The translations under genes were made by a program, and so were the position numbers. The notes under the pieces were generated by a model that had not been told where the DNA came from, did no database searches, and worked only from the letters and a program-made list of their open reading frames with translations. A stretch of 64,000 nt of DNA from Dyadobacter endophyticus (GTDB taxonomy: Bacteria > Bacteroidota > Bacteroidia > Cytophagales > Spirosomataceae), in the NCBI RefSeq assembly GCF_014641595.1, contig NZ_BMIA01000004.1, positions 434,001 through 498,000 on the forward strand, given 5' to 3'. Below, in pieces: positions 39,967 through 49,537 of this stretch (the stretch's first letter is position 1; the number at the start of each line of letters is the position of its first letter).

Positions 39967-41598
39967 ATGAACCGCACCACATCGCTTGCCAGGTTACAAA
40001 ATGAATTGTTCGATATCTGTATCATCGGCGGAGGTGCCAGCGGGGCGGGATGCGCCTTGGATGCGGTTCTGAGGGGATATAAGGTAGCCCTGATCGACAA
40101 AAAGGACTTCGCTTCCGAAACATCCTCCCGCTCCACAAAGCTCATCCACGGCGGCGTCCGCTATTTGGAACAGGCATTTAAGAAACTCGACTTCGCCCAG
40201 CTCAAACAGGTCCGCCATGGCTTGGAAGAACGACACACTGTGTTGAAAAATGCGCCGCACCTTGCGCGCCCGCTCGCGCTGATGACGCCGGTCAACTCGT
40301 GGTTTGAAGGTTTGTATTTTAAGATAGGACTGTCGCTCTATGACACGTTTGCTACTAATGATACATTGCCCAAAAGCAAATGGCTCAATAAAAAGGAAGT
40401 ACTGGAAAAAATCCCGACGCTTGACCGGAAAAAACTCCATAGCGGAGTACTCTACTACGACGGCCAGCTCGACGACGCGCGGTATTGCCTCGCGCTGGCG
40501 CAGTCGGCCTCGGAGAACGGCGCCGCGGTTGCCAATTATCTGGAAGTGAATGGGTTTGAAAAAGACGGAAATGGTAAGCTGAACGCCGTACAAACTACTG
40601 ACGCGCTGAGCGAGAATGAATTGACGATCCGCGCGAAGCTGGTAATCAATTGCACCGGCCCGTTTTCAGACCATATCAGGCTGATGGCCAACGCAGCGTT
40701 GAGCGAACGTATCCGCCCGAGCAAGGGCGTGCACCTAGCATTACCCCACAACACGCTGAACAGCGAATATGCGATGCTGATCCCTAAAACCTCCGACGGA
40801 CGCGTCGTGTTCGCGATTCCGTTCGAAGGCTCGACGATGATCGGGACTACGGATACGGAATGTGACGAAATCGATACCGAACCGACACTTAACCGGAAGG
40901 AAAGGGAATACCTGGCCGCCACATTGAACCCCTATCTGGCCAAACCGATTGACCCCAACCAACTCAGGGCCGGTTTCGGTGGATTGCGGCCCTTGCTGGC
41001 AGCCGATCCGTCCAAATCGACCAAAAGTCTCGTGCGCGATCATGAGGTGGAGGTCGATGAAACTTCGGGTTTGATCAGCCTGCTCGGCGGCAAATGGACG
41101 ACCTACCGTCTGATGGCCAAAGACACGATCGACGAGGTCGACAAAATCCTGGGCGACGCTCACGCGTGTAAAACAGCTGATTACATATTGGCTGGCGGCG
41201 AAAATTACAAAGCGGGAAGCTGGCAGGATATTCAGGGGCAGTATGCGTTGCCCGAAGACATTTCGCGACATCTCGTGCGCAAGTATGGTTCACGCGCCCA
41301 CCTGGTAGCGTCGCTCGCGCGGGAAGATGCGCAACTGAAAGAAAGGCTCAGCCCGGAATATCCCTATATCCGTGCCGAAGTGGTGTATACGGTTCGAAAT
41401 GAAATGGTTGTCACACCGCGCGACTTCCTGGCACGCCGTATCCGCCTGGAAATTACCAATTGGGATGAAACCTTAAACTCCTTGCCCGTTGTTGTCGATT
41501 TAATGGCACGCGAGCTGAACTGGACAGAGGAGGAAAAAGCAGGGTACGCTGGTGCGTACGCCACTGAGATCGGGAAGTTTATCTCCGATGCCCGATAG
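39967..41598 (+). CDS. glpD: Glycerol-3-phosphate dehydrogenase/oxidase
   Basis: 543 residues. The FAD site is the N-terminal DICIIGGGASGAGCALDA, followed by SRSTKLIHGGVRYLEQ typical of the GlpD family. The C-terminal DAO domain contains GGLRPLLAADP and the substrate region GGKWTTYRLMAKDTID. It oxidises glycerol 3-phosphate to dihydroxyacetone phosphate and passes electrons to the membrane quinone pool. It has its own promoter and no glp neighbours (no glpK or glpF here). Confidence 0.94.
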   Translation: MNRTTSLARLQNELFDICIIGGGASGAGCALDAVLRGYKVALIDKKDFASETSSRSTKLIHGGVRYLEQAFKKLDFAQLKQVRHGLEERHTVLKNAPHLARPLALMTPVNSWFEGLYFKIGLSLYDTFATNDTLPKSKWLNKKEVLEKIPTLDRKKLHSGVLYYDGQLDDARYCLALAQSASENGAAVANYLEVNGFEKDGNGKLNAVQTTDALSENELTIRAKLVINCTGPFSDHIRLMANAALSERIRPSKGVHLALPHNTLNSEYAMLIPKTSDGRVVFAIPFEGSTMIGTTDTECDEIDTEPTLNRKEREYLAATLNPYLAKPIDPNQLRAGFGGLRPLLAADPSKSTKSLVRDHEVEVDETSGLISLLGGKWTTYRLMAKDTIDEVDKILGDAHACKTADYILAGGENYKAGSWQDIQGQYALPEDISRHLVRKYGSRAHLVASLAREDAQLKERLSPEYPYIRAEVVYTVRNEMVVTPRDFLARRIRLEITNWDETLNSLPVVVDLMARELNWTEEEKAGYAGAYATEIGKFISDAR

Positions 41599-41646
41599 CC
41601 GCAAATCGTTTGCCGCAAATCGTTTGCCGCAAATCGTTTGCCGCAA
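41598..41646. repeat. 14 bp tandem repeat, three and a half copies
   Basis: GCCGCAAATCGTTT is repeated at 41598-41611, 41612-41625 and 41626-41639, then GCCGCAA (41640-41646). It fills the gap between glpD and the ketosynthase-like gene and starts on the last base of the glpD stop codon. Likely a slippage-prone spacer; it could affect expression of the downstream gene. Confidence 0.85.
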
Positions 41647-41669
41647 CCACCCAGGACTTAACTTTAAGA

Positions 41670-42713
41670 ATGTATATTACCGATTCAGCCTGCATATCGC
41701 CCCAGCGCACGTTTGACAATGCTTTTTTCGAAGGCGATATTAAGGTGCATGAAGGCGACAGGTACATTGCCGTTGAACCTGTCTACGGTCAACTCATTCC
41801 CGCGGGCCTGCTCCGTAGAATGGGTAAGGCCGTAAGAATGGGAGTAGGAGCCGGCCTCCCGCTCATTCAGCATGCACAGGTTGAAGGAATTGTCCTCGGC
41901 ACTGCGAACGGTGGTCTCGAAGATTGTCTGAAATTCCTGAACCAGATCGTCGACTATGACGAGGGCACGCTTACTCCAACCAACTTTGTACAAAGTACGC
42001 CGAATGCCGTAGCAGGTAACCTCGCATTGATGAGCAAAACAACCGGCTACAACACGACGCATGTACACAAAGGCCTTGCGTTTGAAGCCGCATTGCTGGA
42101 TACCATGCTGCTGTTGGAAGAAAAGCGTGGTAATACGTTCCTAATAGGCAGTATTGAAGAGATTTCAGACTATAACCATCATATCGACCTGCTGGCGGGC
42201 TCTTTCAAAACCGGCCATTTCACGTCAGAAAACTTGCTTACGCTCGATTCCCCTGGCTCAGCCAATGGTGAGGGCGCAGCGATGTTCCTGGTTAATGCGG
42301 AACGTTCGGAAGCCAGCCTGGCGCAGATAAAAGACGTATTTCAAAGCAATAACCTCACCGAAAAGGAACTTGCCCCGATAGTAAGTGCCTTTTTGCAACG
42401 CAACAACTTGCAGCCGGCGGATATCGATGCGGTAATCCTGGGAATCAGCGGCGACAACCGCTCCGATCACTGGTATTTCAATCTTCAAAAAGCATTGTTC
42501 GAAGAAAGTAATTGCTACACCTACAAAAATATGGTGGGCGATTATCCTACGGGCTCCGCCTTCGCGACATGGATGGGCGTGCAGGCGATCGCGGGCAAGT
42601 ATGTACCCGACGCATGTGTGTGGGCGCAAAAAAATACCCGCACTCCGAAGCATATCCTGATTTACAATCATTACAAAGCTTCGCAGCACGGGTTTATATT
42701 ACTCGGTTCCTGA
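41670..42713 (+). CDS. Ketosynthase-like protein without active-site Cys, pigment cluster
   Basis: 347 residues from the ATG at 41670, just after the tandem repeat; the open frame begins at 41610 but would translate the repeat. Thiolase-fold beta-ketoacyl synthase relative: RRMGKAVRMGVGAGLPLIQ, VLGTANGGLEDCLKFLNQI and PTNFVQSTPNAVAGNLAL match the N-terminal half of such proteins. The region that should hold the nucleophile reads THVHKGLAFEAALLD, with no Cys. It is a likely chain-length-factor-type partner for one of the catalytic ketosynthases. Closely similar in order of motifs to the gene at 58427. It converges on the halogenase gene with a 6 bp gap, at the edge of the cluster. Confidence 0.85.
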   Translation: MYITDSACISPQRTFDNAFFEGDIKVHEGDRYIAVEPVYGQLIPAGLLRRMGKAVRMGVGAGLPLIQHAQVEGIVLGTANGGLEDCLKFLNQIVDYDEGTLTPTNFVQSTPNAVAGNLALMSKTTGYNTTHVHKGLAFEAALLDTMLLLEEKRGNTFLIGSIEEISDYNHHIDLLAGSFKTGHFTSENLLTLDSPGSANGEGAAMFLVNAERSEASLAQIKDVFQSNNLTEKELAPIVSAFLQRNNLQPADIDAVILGISGDNRSDHWYFNLQKALFEESNCYTYKNMVGDYPTGSAFATWMGVQAIAGKYVPDACVWAQKNTRTPKHILIYNHYKASQHGFILLGS

Positions 42714-42719
42714 TAAGCG

Positions 42720-43964
42720 TCAGGAGCCTGCCTCTTCGGCTTTTTCTTTCATTTTAATCACCTTTGCGAGTGTGGGCAGGATGGTGTCGTGCTTTTTTAC
42801 AAACGGGTTGGTCTGGTCCCAGACGTAGCCCGCAAGTACCGAACAAATTTGCCGCTTAATGTCTTCGTCGATGTGTTTTGCAAATACAATGGTCTGAAAA
42901 TCGCCGGTATACCAGCCGCTCACATAGCTGCGGAATACGTCGATACCTTTCTGAATCACGTCTTCATAGTCCTTCTTCCAGTCGACGGCCTCGCCTTGCA
43001 AATGCTTGTGCGTCATTTTTGCGGAAAGCAGGCCGGAGGCGGTTGCAAATGTCACGCCGGAAGAGAAAATCGGGTCCAGGAACTCGGTACTGTTGCCCGA
43101 AAGCACAAAACCTTCCCCCGCCATTTTCGTCACGCCGATCGAATAACCTAAAATCGCCCGCGGCTCGAATTTAAACTGAGAATCGGCGAAGCGGCCGTTA
43201 AGGTCCTCGAAATTGCGGACAAATTCTTTATATTTCTCACCATCGTTTTCAGCCAACCCTTCGATTTTTTCCCTGTCGCCCACAATGCCGACGGACGTCG
43301 AGCCATCCGAGAACGGAATCGCCCAGATCCACGACTTGTTGTTGTCGAACGAATGCACAAATATGTTGTTGCTTGCCGTTTCAGTACGGTTCTTATCTTC
43401 CAAATGCGAGAATACAGCGCCCCGGGGGGTAAATGATGAAGGTTTGCTCAAATCAAAAAGCCTTGGCAACACACGCCCGTAACCGCTCGAATCGATGATG
43501 AATTTAGCCTCGATGCGGTGCTGGTTGCCTTCGGCATCCTTATAGTCTACGACCTGTTTTTCAGGGCCGCATTGTACCGCGATAACCTCGCATTCGAAGT
43601 TTACATCCACACCCTTAGCGCGCGTTGCCTCGGCTAGCCTGTTGTCAAAATCGGCCCGTTTTACCTGCCAGGTCCAGGTCCAGCCTTTGGTAAACTGGTC
43701 TTCAAAGAGGAACTCGCAGCGTTTTTCGCCACGCATAAAAGCCGCTCCCGTTTTTTTCTGGAAATTTAATGGCTCAATGGCTTCGCGCAGGCCGGCTTCT
43801 GTGAGATGCTCCATACAGCACGGCAGGAGGCTTTCTCCGATTTGAAACCGGGGGAATTTTTCTTTTTCCAGGATCGTGACGTCGTAACCCTGGTTTTTCA
43901 GGTAAGAAGCCGCGACAGTTCCGGCAGGGCCGGCGCCGATCACCAGCACATCGACAGTTTGCAT
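42720..43964 (-). CDS. Flavin-dependent halogenase-like oxidoreductase, pigment cluster
   Basis: 414 residues. FAD motif at residues 8-15 (VIGAGPAG), then the signature of flavin halogenases FPRFQIGESLLP (residues 37-48), a candidate catalytic lysine Lys70 or Lys71 in NFQKKTGAAFM, and the W-x-W-x-I-P motif as WIWAIP (212-217), considered diagnostic of halogenases because it blocks monooxygenase activity. Late residues include SGNSTEFLDPIFSSGVTFA, typical of the family. It would chlorinate or brominate an aromatic ring; flexirubins with a chlorine on the phenyl ring are known. It needs a partner flavin reductase that is not in the window. Third gene of the minus arm, 2 bp after the CrtI-like gene. 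Confidence 0.85.
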   Translation of the reverse strand: MQTVDVLVIGAGPAGTVAASYLKNQGYDVTILEKEKFPRFQIGESLLPCCMEHLTEAGLREAIEPLNFQKKTGAAFMRGEKRCEFLFEDQFTKGWTWTWQVKRADFDNRLAEATRAKGVDVNFECEVIAVQCGPEKQVVDYKDAEGNQHRIEAKFIIDSSGYGRVLPRLFDLSKPSSFTPRGAVFSHLEDKNRTETASNNIFVHSFDNNKSWIWAIPFSDGSTSVGIVGDREKIEGLAENDGEKYKEFVRNFEDLNGRFADSQFKFEPRAILGYSIGVTKMAGEGFVLSGNSTEFLDPIFSSGVTFATASGLLSAKMTHKHLQGEAVDWKKDYEDVIQKGIDVFRSYVSGWYTGDFQTIVFAKHIDEDIKRQICSVLAGYVWDQTNPFVKKHDTILPTLAKVIKMKEKAEEAGS

Positions 43965-43966
43965 AT

Positions 43967-45499
43967 TCAGGCGTTTTTTACTTTTTGAATGAGTTTTTCT
44001 TTATCTACAAATGAGAAGCATGTTACAAATGCGCTGACGGTCACCCCTAAAATTCCGTGCAGGGACACATTCTGGCCGGTCAAATGCAGGTTAGGAATTT
44101 TGGTGCGGGTGTTGATTCGCGTCTTCATCGGCGAGGTGGAGTCTTTGATAATCCCGTACATGGTTCCGTTTCCATTGCCGATATAGTCCCGGAATGTGAG
44201 CGGCGAAGCGCTGTGTACCGCTTTTATTTTGGCCGAAATGCCCGGGAAAACGGTTTCCAGCCTTGCAATCACCTTGGCTTCCTTGTCTTTTTTGAACTGC
44301 GCGTATTCCGCGTCGCGCTTACCGGGTTCGGCTACGGTGCTGCACGTTCCAGCCCATTCAGCCGTTTCGGAGGCATCCATATAGCACATGATCGACATCG
44401 AATCGGCATATTCCCCTTTTTTTGAAATGTACGGCGTGCAAATGAAGTAGGTTTGCGGCCAGGTGGTTTTGTCGTACTCGATACCCTCCCAAACATCGTC
44501 GCTGTGGTGCTGATATATGTTGTAATTAAGGTATTTAAAGCTGTTTTCCTGGAATGAAATATGTACCAGGAAAGTGGAAATGCTGTTTTCCAGGGCCTGT
44601 ACGCGGTTTTTATAAACACCCAAAAAGCGCTCCTGGCCGAAAATGTCGATCGTAACGGCCGGGTGGACGTTGGAAATAAATTCCTTACCGCGGAAAGTTT
44701 CGCCGTTTTCGCAGACTACCTCGGTGATGCGTCCCTTTTCGTCATAATTGGCTGCTGTCACCTTTTTGTGTTTTAAAATCTCCCCGCCATGCTGTCGTAA
44801 CGCCCGGCTGAACTGAATGGCGATCTGCGAACCGCCGTCCACGAACTTGTAGGCACCCGTCAGGTAGCTTTTCACGATCAGCGCGTGTACGTAGAACGGT
44901 GTTTTTTGTTTTACACCTGCATATAAAAGGTTGTTGCCCGCCAGCACATTTTGCAGCCTGACGTTGTCCGTAAGCGATGCAATATAGTCGTGTGCATTGA
45001 GGCTCAATATGTTTTCGTCCGCCAGATAGCTTTCACCGGATGTTTCAAGGTTATAAAGCGGGAATTTAGAACAAACTTCGACCACCTTTTCGCAATAGGC
45101 CCGGATAGCCTTCTTTTCATCGGGGAAATAGGAGACCATTTTTCGTTCAAAAGCATCCAGCCCCTGAGCATAGGCGTACTCGCAGCCGTCGTCGAAGCGG
45201 ATAAGGTCGAACTGATCTTCGTCGAGACGTTTCAGTTTCAGCTTGTCGAGAATCCCGAAATATTTGAAGAACTGATAAAGGTTTTCGCCCTCGTCCAGGC
45301 TGCCCACATAATGGACGCCCGTGTCGAAAATGCTTTTGTCACGGCTGTAAACCTGCAAATGCCCGCCGATCTGGTGGTTTTTTTCCAGCACTACCACACT
45401 GTAACCTTCCATCGCAAGAATGTTGGCACAAGCCAGACCACCGAGTCCGCTTCCAACAATCACAAAATCGTATTCCTTTTGCACGGCGGAAGTTTGCAT
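43967..45499 (-). CDS. CrtI/RetSat-like FAD oxidoreductase, pigment cluster
   Basis: 510 residues. FAD site DFVIVGSGLGGLACANILA, then VVLEKNHQIGGHLQVYSR, and a C-terminal FAD segment NLHLTGQNVSLHGILGVTVSA. The family includes phytoene desaturases, carotenoid isomerases and retinol saturases; it is less similar to CrtI of the carotenoid operon (15351-16874). Homologs occur in aryl-polyene/flexirubin clusters. It may adjust double bonds of the polyene chain. Its first Met lies 22 bp past the trifunctional transporter gene. Confidence 0.85.
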   Translation of the reverse strand: MQTSAVQKEYDFVIVGSGLGGLACANILAMEGYSVVVLEKNHQIGGHLQVYSRDKSIFDTGVHYVGSLDEGENLYQFFKYFGILDKLKLKRLDEDQFDLIRFDDGCEYAYAQGLDAFERKMVSYFPDEKKAIRAYCEKVVEVCSKFPLYNLETSGESYLADENILSLNAHDYIASLTDNVRLQNVLAGNNLLYAGVKQKTPFYVHALIVKSYLTGAYKFVDGGSQIAIQFSRALRQHGGEILKHKKVTAANYDEKGRITEVVCENGETFRGKEFISNVHPAVTIDIFGQERFLGVYKNRVQALENSISTFLVHISFQENSFKYLNYNIYQHHSDDVWEGIEYDKTTWPQTYFICTPYISKKGEYADSMSIMCYMDASETAEWAGTCSTVAEPGKRDAEYAQFKKDKEAKVIARLETVFPGISAKIKAVHSASPLTFRDYIGNGNGTMYGIIKDSTSPMKTRINTRTKIPNLHLTGQNVSLHGILGVTVSAFVTCFSFVDKEKLIQKVKNA

Positions 45500-45521
45500 T
45501 TAAATAGTTAATGGAGAAATG

Positions 45522-48500
45522 CTAGTTAGTAATCGGCGTAGTAAGTGCTGGCGGCATGCAAGGTTTGCGCAGCACAAAAAGAACATTGGACGTATTTGCC
45601 GAGTGCTCCTTCATTTCATAACCAAAACCATACCGATCCGAGAAGTCGCGGATGTCCTGGGATGAAAAGAAATGGAACTCATCGGTTTTCCGGTTGAATG
45701 CGAACAGGCCTGTCGATAATGCTTCTGTTTTTTGGGTATTCTGGTGTTTGGCGGTCAGGTCGGTAATGCCGTCGCGGATAAAAAGCAACCCGCCCGGCGC
45801 GAGGGCCGCGGCGCACCGATCGAGCAAAATAAGCTGTTTTTCCCTGGATAAATAATGTAGGACGTCATTTAAAAAGATCACGTCTTGTGTGCCAAGGTCC
45901 GCCGCCATAATATCCTGGGCTACAAACCGCACATTACCGGTTTTGTTATAGCTGTTTTCTGCGATTTCAATCTTTTCTTCGTCGTAATCGATGCCGGTGA
46001 TCAGCCTCTCTTCATTTTTGTAATACAGGAAAAACGAAAGGTAACCATACCCGCAACCGATGTCGAGAATACGTTTCCGATCGCCGATCAGCTGATTGTA
46101 GTAGGTGAAGTTCTTGCTTTCTAATCGCCATTTTATTTTAAAATACCATTCCAGGACGGGCCCTTTGAACACATAATTGGTGAAGATCTTGTGTTTCAAA
46201 TAAGTGGTGTCCTCCATTTCATATTTGAAGGCGGCGAATTCCTGTTTGAAGAATGCAGCGATTTGCTTCGTTTTGTCGCGCAGCGTCGCGCCCCATTGCG
46301 CATCTGCGTACGTAATGCGCGGGAGGACGCGCACGTTGAGCGCGCCCGGGCGTATGAGGAAGTCGTTTTTGGGCAGCACATCGTGTGCACCGTGAAGCAA
46401 TATGGACTGAATGTCGAGGTTTAGTTGCTCGGCGAGGTAGAATGCCCCTTTGTGGAACCGCGCGATGGTACCGTCCTCCGACCGTGTGCCTTCCGGAAAA
46501 ATGAGGATGGAATAACCCTCGGCCACCAATGCCCTCACTTTCTCAATATTTTCCTCCGGGCCGTCTTCGCTGTACACATAACCCGCATAACGAATTATAG
46601 GACCGAAAAACGGTGATTTGTACACCCAGCCTTTAACCATTAACACGATTTTCGGGTGGAGCATAATCCCTAGGAGTATGTCAAGGAACGAGGTATGGTT
46701 GGCGATAAAGATCACCGGCTTGTTCATATCAAGGTTTTCGCGGCCGGAGATATTCTTCTTCACGTGCGGGCCTGAGTAGATCACCGTTTTGGCATAAAAA
46801 GAAAGCGAGTTGTTGATCGCCGCCTTCTTTTTCTTCTTCGACATCGGTAGCAAAAGAATGGTTACCAATTTGGAATGCAAAAACAGGCAGCCCGAAAGGA
46901 AATAGGTAAAGCTCGAAAGACTGATCAGAAAAGGTAACATCGTGACCGGCGCTTTCTTTTTGGCAATGCGTTTTTGTACAAAAAAATCGAAGAGGACCGG
47001 CTGAAATACGAACGATATGAACAGGATACAGACAATCCCCAGCACGCTGATGAGCGAAATCGAATGGATGGCCGGGTGTTTGGCAAAAATCAATACACCG
47101 GTACCTATTAATGTCGTCGTCGCTGATAATGCAATAGCGGCCTGGTAGGAGCGGAGCGTGTCCTTGCCGGATTTGTATTTACTCAAAAGGCCGTCGGTAA
47201 CGAAAATGCTGAAATCGTCGCCCAGGCCGAATATGAATGTGGTAACGATCACATTCACGAAGTTGAATTTAATGCCAAGAATGGCCGCAATGCCCAGGAT
47301 CCAGATCCAGCTGATCACCATCGGCAGGAATGATAGCAATGTGAGCTCGATGCGCCCGTAAACGATCAGTAATGTGAAGAAAACGATGGAGGCGGAAATC
47401 AATAACAGGTAGTTGAAATCGTCTTTCACCATCGTTAGCAACTCTCCCGCGAGTTCGCCGCGATCGAACAGCTCGACGCCTTGAATGGCCCGCAGTTCTT
47501 TCTTAACGTCCGTCAGTTTGGCCTGGTCCACTACCACGGTGGAAATGAAAGTGGTCCCCGAGGATTTGATATCGATCAGGTTATCGACGCCCAACTCGTT
47601 GAAAAGCGTATCCAGCGAGACATTGGAAGTGCCCCGCCCGGTGATCCAGCCTTTGAAATCATTGAATGCATAGGCATTGAAACCGTTTTTTGCCGCGGCC
47701 TGGTTCAGGACGCGAAAGGTAGAGTCGGTCCGGCCGGGCGTCCAGAATTCCTGCCAGCGGCGCATGCGCTCGCGTTTGAGCTCCTGCGGAATGAGCAGAG
47801 AGCCCGAAGAGACAAAGCTGCTGATGCGGCCTTCACTGCGCAATGCGGCTAGTTTTTGATAGGCGTCGTGGTTTACCTGTTCCGCCACGGCACGGCGCGA
47901 ATCGGAGGCGAAAACGTAGATCCGTTTCTGTTTGCGGGGATTAATGCCCGTAAGTGCTTCTTCACGGCCGCTCAGTTCGGGATCCTGAATGCTGAGGTTT
48001 TCAAAACTAGCGTCGAATTCAGTACCGGTCGAAAAGTAGAGGAAAACCACTGTCAGGACCGCGACCCCGGCCAATGTAGCACCACGCCATTTATCGGGAA
48101 TGGTCGGAATGCGGAACGAGCCGTGTTCCCCGGGGATTTTTTGAATATCGAAACGGGTAGAAGAGAGGATTACCGGTAATGCGGTGAGCGTGAAAAGCGC
48201 CGCGCCGAAAAGCGCCAGCGACGCAAATAGTCCGAAATCCTGTAAGACCGTAGAATTGGCGAAATGCAACGCGCTGAAAGCCATTACCGTCGTAAAACTG
48301 CCTGTCAGCAGCGGGCCGCTTACTTCCTTGATGGCGACGGGAATGGAATGGGTATGGCGAAGGTGTGTGAAAAAGTGGAATGCGTAATCGAGCAGGATGC
48401 CGAAAATCACCGCGCCCGTAGCGAGGGAAATGCCGGAAATCTCCGGTCGGATATAGCCGATAACGCCCAATGCGAACAATGCGCCGAAAATCCCGGGCAT

Positions 48501-49391
48501 CGTAATATAAATAGGTATAAGCAGCTTACGATAATAGGCGATCAGGAGGGCGAGAATGCCCGCCAACGCGAGAAATGACGTGAAATAAGAGTCCTGCTTT
48601 ACCTGTATTGCGTTCCGCGCCGCGATTTCGAACGTGCCGAAATAGGAGAATTTATTATACCGGTGCTGACGGTTCCATTTGGATTTGAATGCCTCCATGA
48701 GCTCGAAAAGCGCCACATTCTTGTCAGAACTGCCTGAATCGAAGCTGGTGGAAGCGAAAATGAGCATGTTTTTACGGTCGGCAGTGAACATAATACCGTC
48801 GTCCATTACCATTGCGCTGGAATTGTTGGCGGCATTGAGCTCTTTGAAATACTTTCCGGTAATGCCGAGCGGGTCGTTCAGCACAAATTGTTTCAGGAAT
48901 GAGCCTCCGGGTGTAAGCAGCTGATTATAGGTAGCTGCCACCGACGCGCGGATCGAGTCGGGTGCGATGCGTGATTGAATGTGCTGATAATAGGATGGTT
49001 CGACGAGTACCGGAAAGTGACCGTAAACATATTGGTACACATCTTCCTGGACATTGGGGCGCTCGGCCTGGATATTGCGGACGTAGCCGTTGGTATATCG
49101 GCCCAGCGAATCGGTGAAATTTCCGGCCATCTCCCGTGCGGCGTCGGCATCGGTTTCCGGGGACACTTCGATTGAAAACACAATTTGGTTGATGATGTTT
49201 TTACTTTCCACCAACCGGTTGAACTCCTCGAAGCTTTTGCCTTTCGGCAAGGTCGCGAAAATACTTTCGGTTACTTTTAGCCGCGCAATGCCGGCCAGGA
49301 GAATACTGACAATGACGAGCAGGCTAACAAAAAACGCGGATTTGTGACTCGACAGGAATTTGTTTAGCCTTAATAGTAAATCTCCTAGCAT
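45522..49391 (-). CDS. Trifunctional MMPL transporter / acyltransferase / methyltransferase
   Basis: 1289 residues in three domains. Residues 1 to about 820 are an MMPL/RND-type exporter with two sets of membrane helices (second set at about 660-805, with FGLGDDFSIFVTDGLLSKYK). Residues about 870-1050 are a PlsC-type acyltransferase with NHTSFLD (His899, Asp904) and FPEGTR (965-970). Residues about 1075-1289 are a SAM methyltransferase with ILDIGCGYGYLSFF (from 1108). The whole combination is a known hallmark of flexirubin-type clusters. It would export the aryl-polyene, attach or remodel acyl groups, and methylate the ring. First gene of the minus arm, with a clear promoter at 49417-49447. 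Confidence 0.92.
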   Translation of the reverse strand: MLGDLLLRLNKFLSSHKSAFFVSLLVIVSILLAGIARLKVTESIFATLPKGKSFEEFNRLVESKNIINQIVFSIEVSPETDADAAREMAGNFTDSLGRYTNGYVRNIQAERPNVQEDVYQYVYGHFPVLVEPSYYQHIQSRIAPDSIRASVAATYNQLLTPGGSFLKQFVLNDPLGITGKYFKELNAANNSSAMVMDDGIMFTADRKNMLIFASTSFDSGSSDKNVALFELMEAFKSKWNRQHRYNKFSYFGTFEIAARNAIQVKQDSYFTSFLALAGILALLIAYYRKLLIPIYITMPGIFGALFALGVIGYIRPEISGISLATGAVIFGILLDYAFHFFTHLRHTHSIPVAIKEVSGPLLTGSFTTVMAFSALHFANSTVLQDFGLFASLALFGAALFTLTALPVILSSTRFDIQKIPGEHGSFRIPTIPDKWRGATLAGVAVLTVVFLYFSTGTEFDASFENLSIQDPELSGREEALTGINPRKQKRIYVFASDSRRAVAEQVNHDAYQKLAALRSEGRISSFVSSGSLLIPQELKRERMRRWQEFWTPGRTDSTFRVLNQAAAKNGFNAYAFNDFKGWITGRGTSNVSLDTLFNELGVDNLIDIKSSGTTFISTVVVDQAKLTDVKKELRAIQGVELFDRGELAGELLTMVKDDFNYLLLISASIVFFTLLIVYGRIELTLLSFLPMVISWIWILGIAAILGIKFNFVNVIVTTFIFGLGDDFSIFVTDGLLSKYKSGKDTLRSYQAAIALSATTTLIGTGVLIFAKHPAIHSISLISVLGIVCILFISFVFQPVLFDFFVQKRIAKKKAPVTMLPFLISLSSFTYFLSGCLFLHSKLVTILLLPMSKKKKKAAINNSLSFYAKTVIYSGPHVKKNISGRENLDMNKPVIFIANHTSFLDILLGIMLHPKIVLMVKGWVYKSPFFGPIIRYAGYVYSEDGPEENIEKVRALVAEGYSILIFPEGTRSEDGTIARFHKGAFYLAEQLNLDIQSILLHGAHDVLPKNDFLIRPGALNVRVLPRITYADAQWGATLRDKTKQIAAFFKQEFAAFKYEMEDTTYLKHKIFTNYVFKGPVLEWYFKIKWRLESKNFTYYNQLIGDRKRILDIGCGYGYLSFFLYYKNEERLITGIDYDEEKIEIAENSYNKTGNVRFVAQDIMAADLGTQDVIFLNDVLHYLSREKQLILLDRCAAALAPGGLLFIRDGITDLTAKHQNTQKTEALSTGLFAFNRKTDEFHFFSSQDIRDFSDRYGFGYEMKEHSANTSNVLFVLRKPCMPPALTTPITN

Positions 49392-49416
49392 TGACAGGGG
49401 AAACGTGAATGTGCGA

Positions 49417-49447
49417 CAAATTTAGTGAATTGTATCACTCGGGCAAC
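49417..49447 (-). promoter_or_regulatory. Promoter of the minus-strand pigment arm
   Basis: On the minus strand TAAATTTG (49417-49424) is a perfect -7 element; GTTG at 49444-49447 is the -33 with a 19-base spacer. The predicted start near 49410 is about 19 bases ahead of the transporter ATG at 49391. On the plus strand TTTG (49479-49482) with TATTTTAC (49504-49511) could start the opposite arm, less well matched. Confidence 0.6.
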
Positions 49448-49537
49448 TTCCGTGCCCGTTGCCGCTTACCGGTTCGTGTTTGCCAAAACGGCGAAAAAAG
49501 ATTTATTTTACACCATATTTAATTATGCCAGCACTAA

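Noticed and set aside
41598..41646. CRISPR-like array
   Set aside because: The 14 bp units are directly adjacent without spacers, so it is a simple tandem repeat.
47158..47361. Plus-strand frames opposite the trifunctional transporter
   Set aside because: Many short frames appear opposite this long gene; none has a coherent protein pattern.
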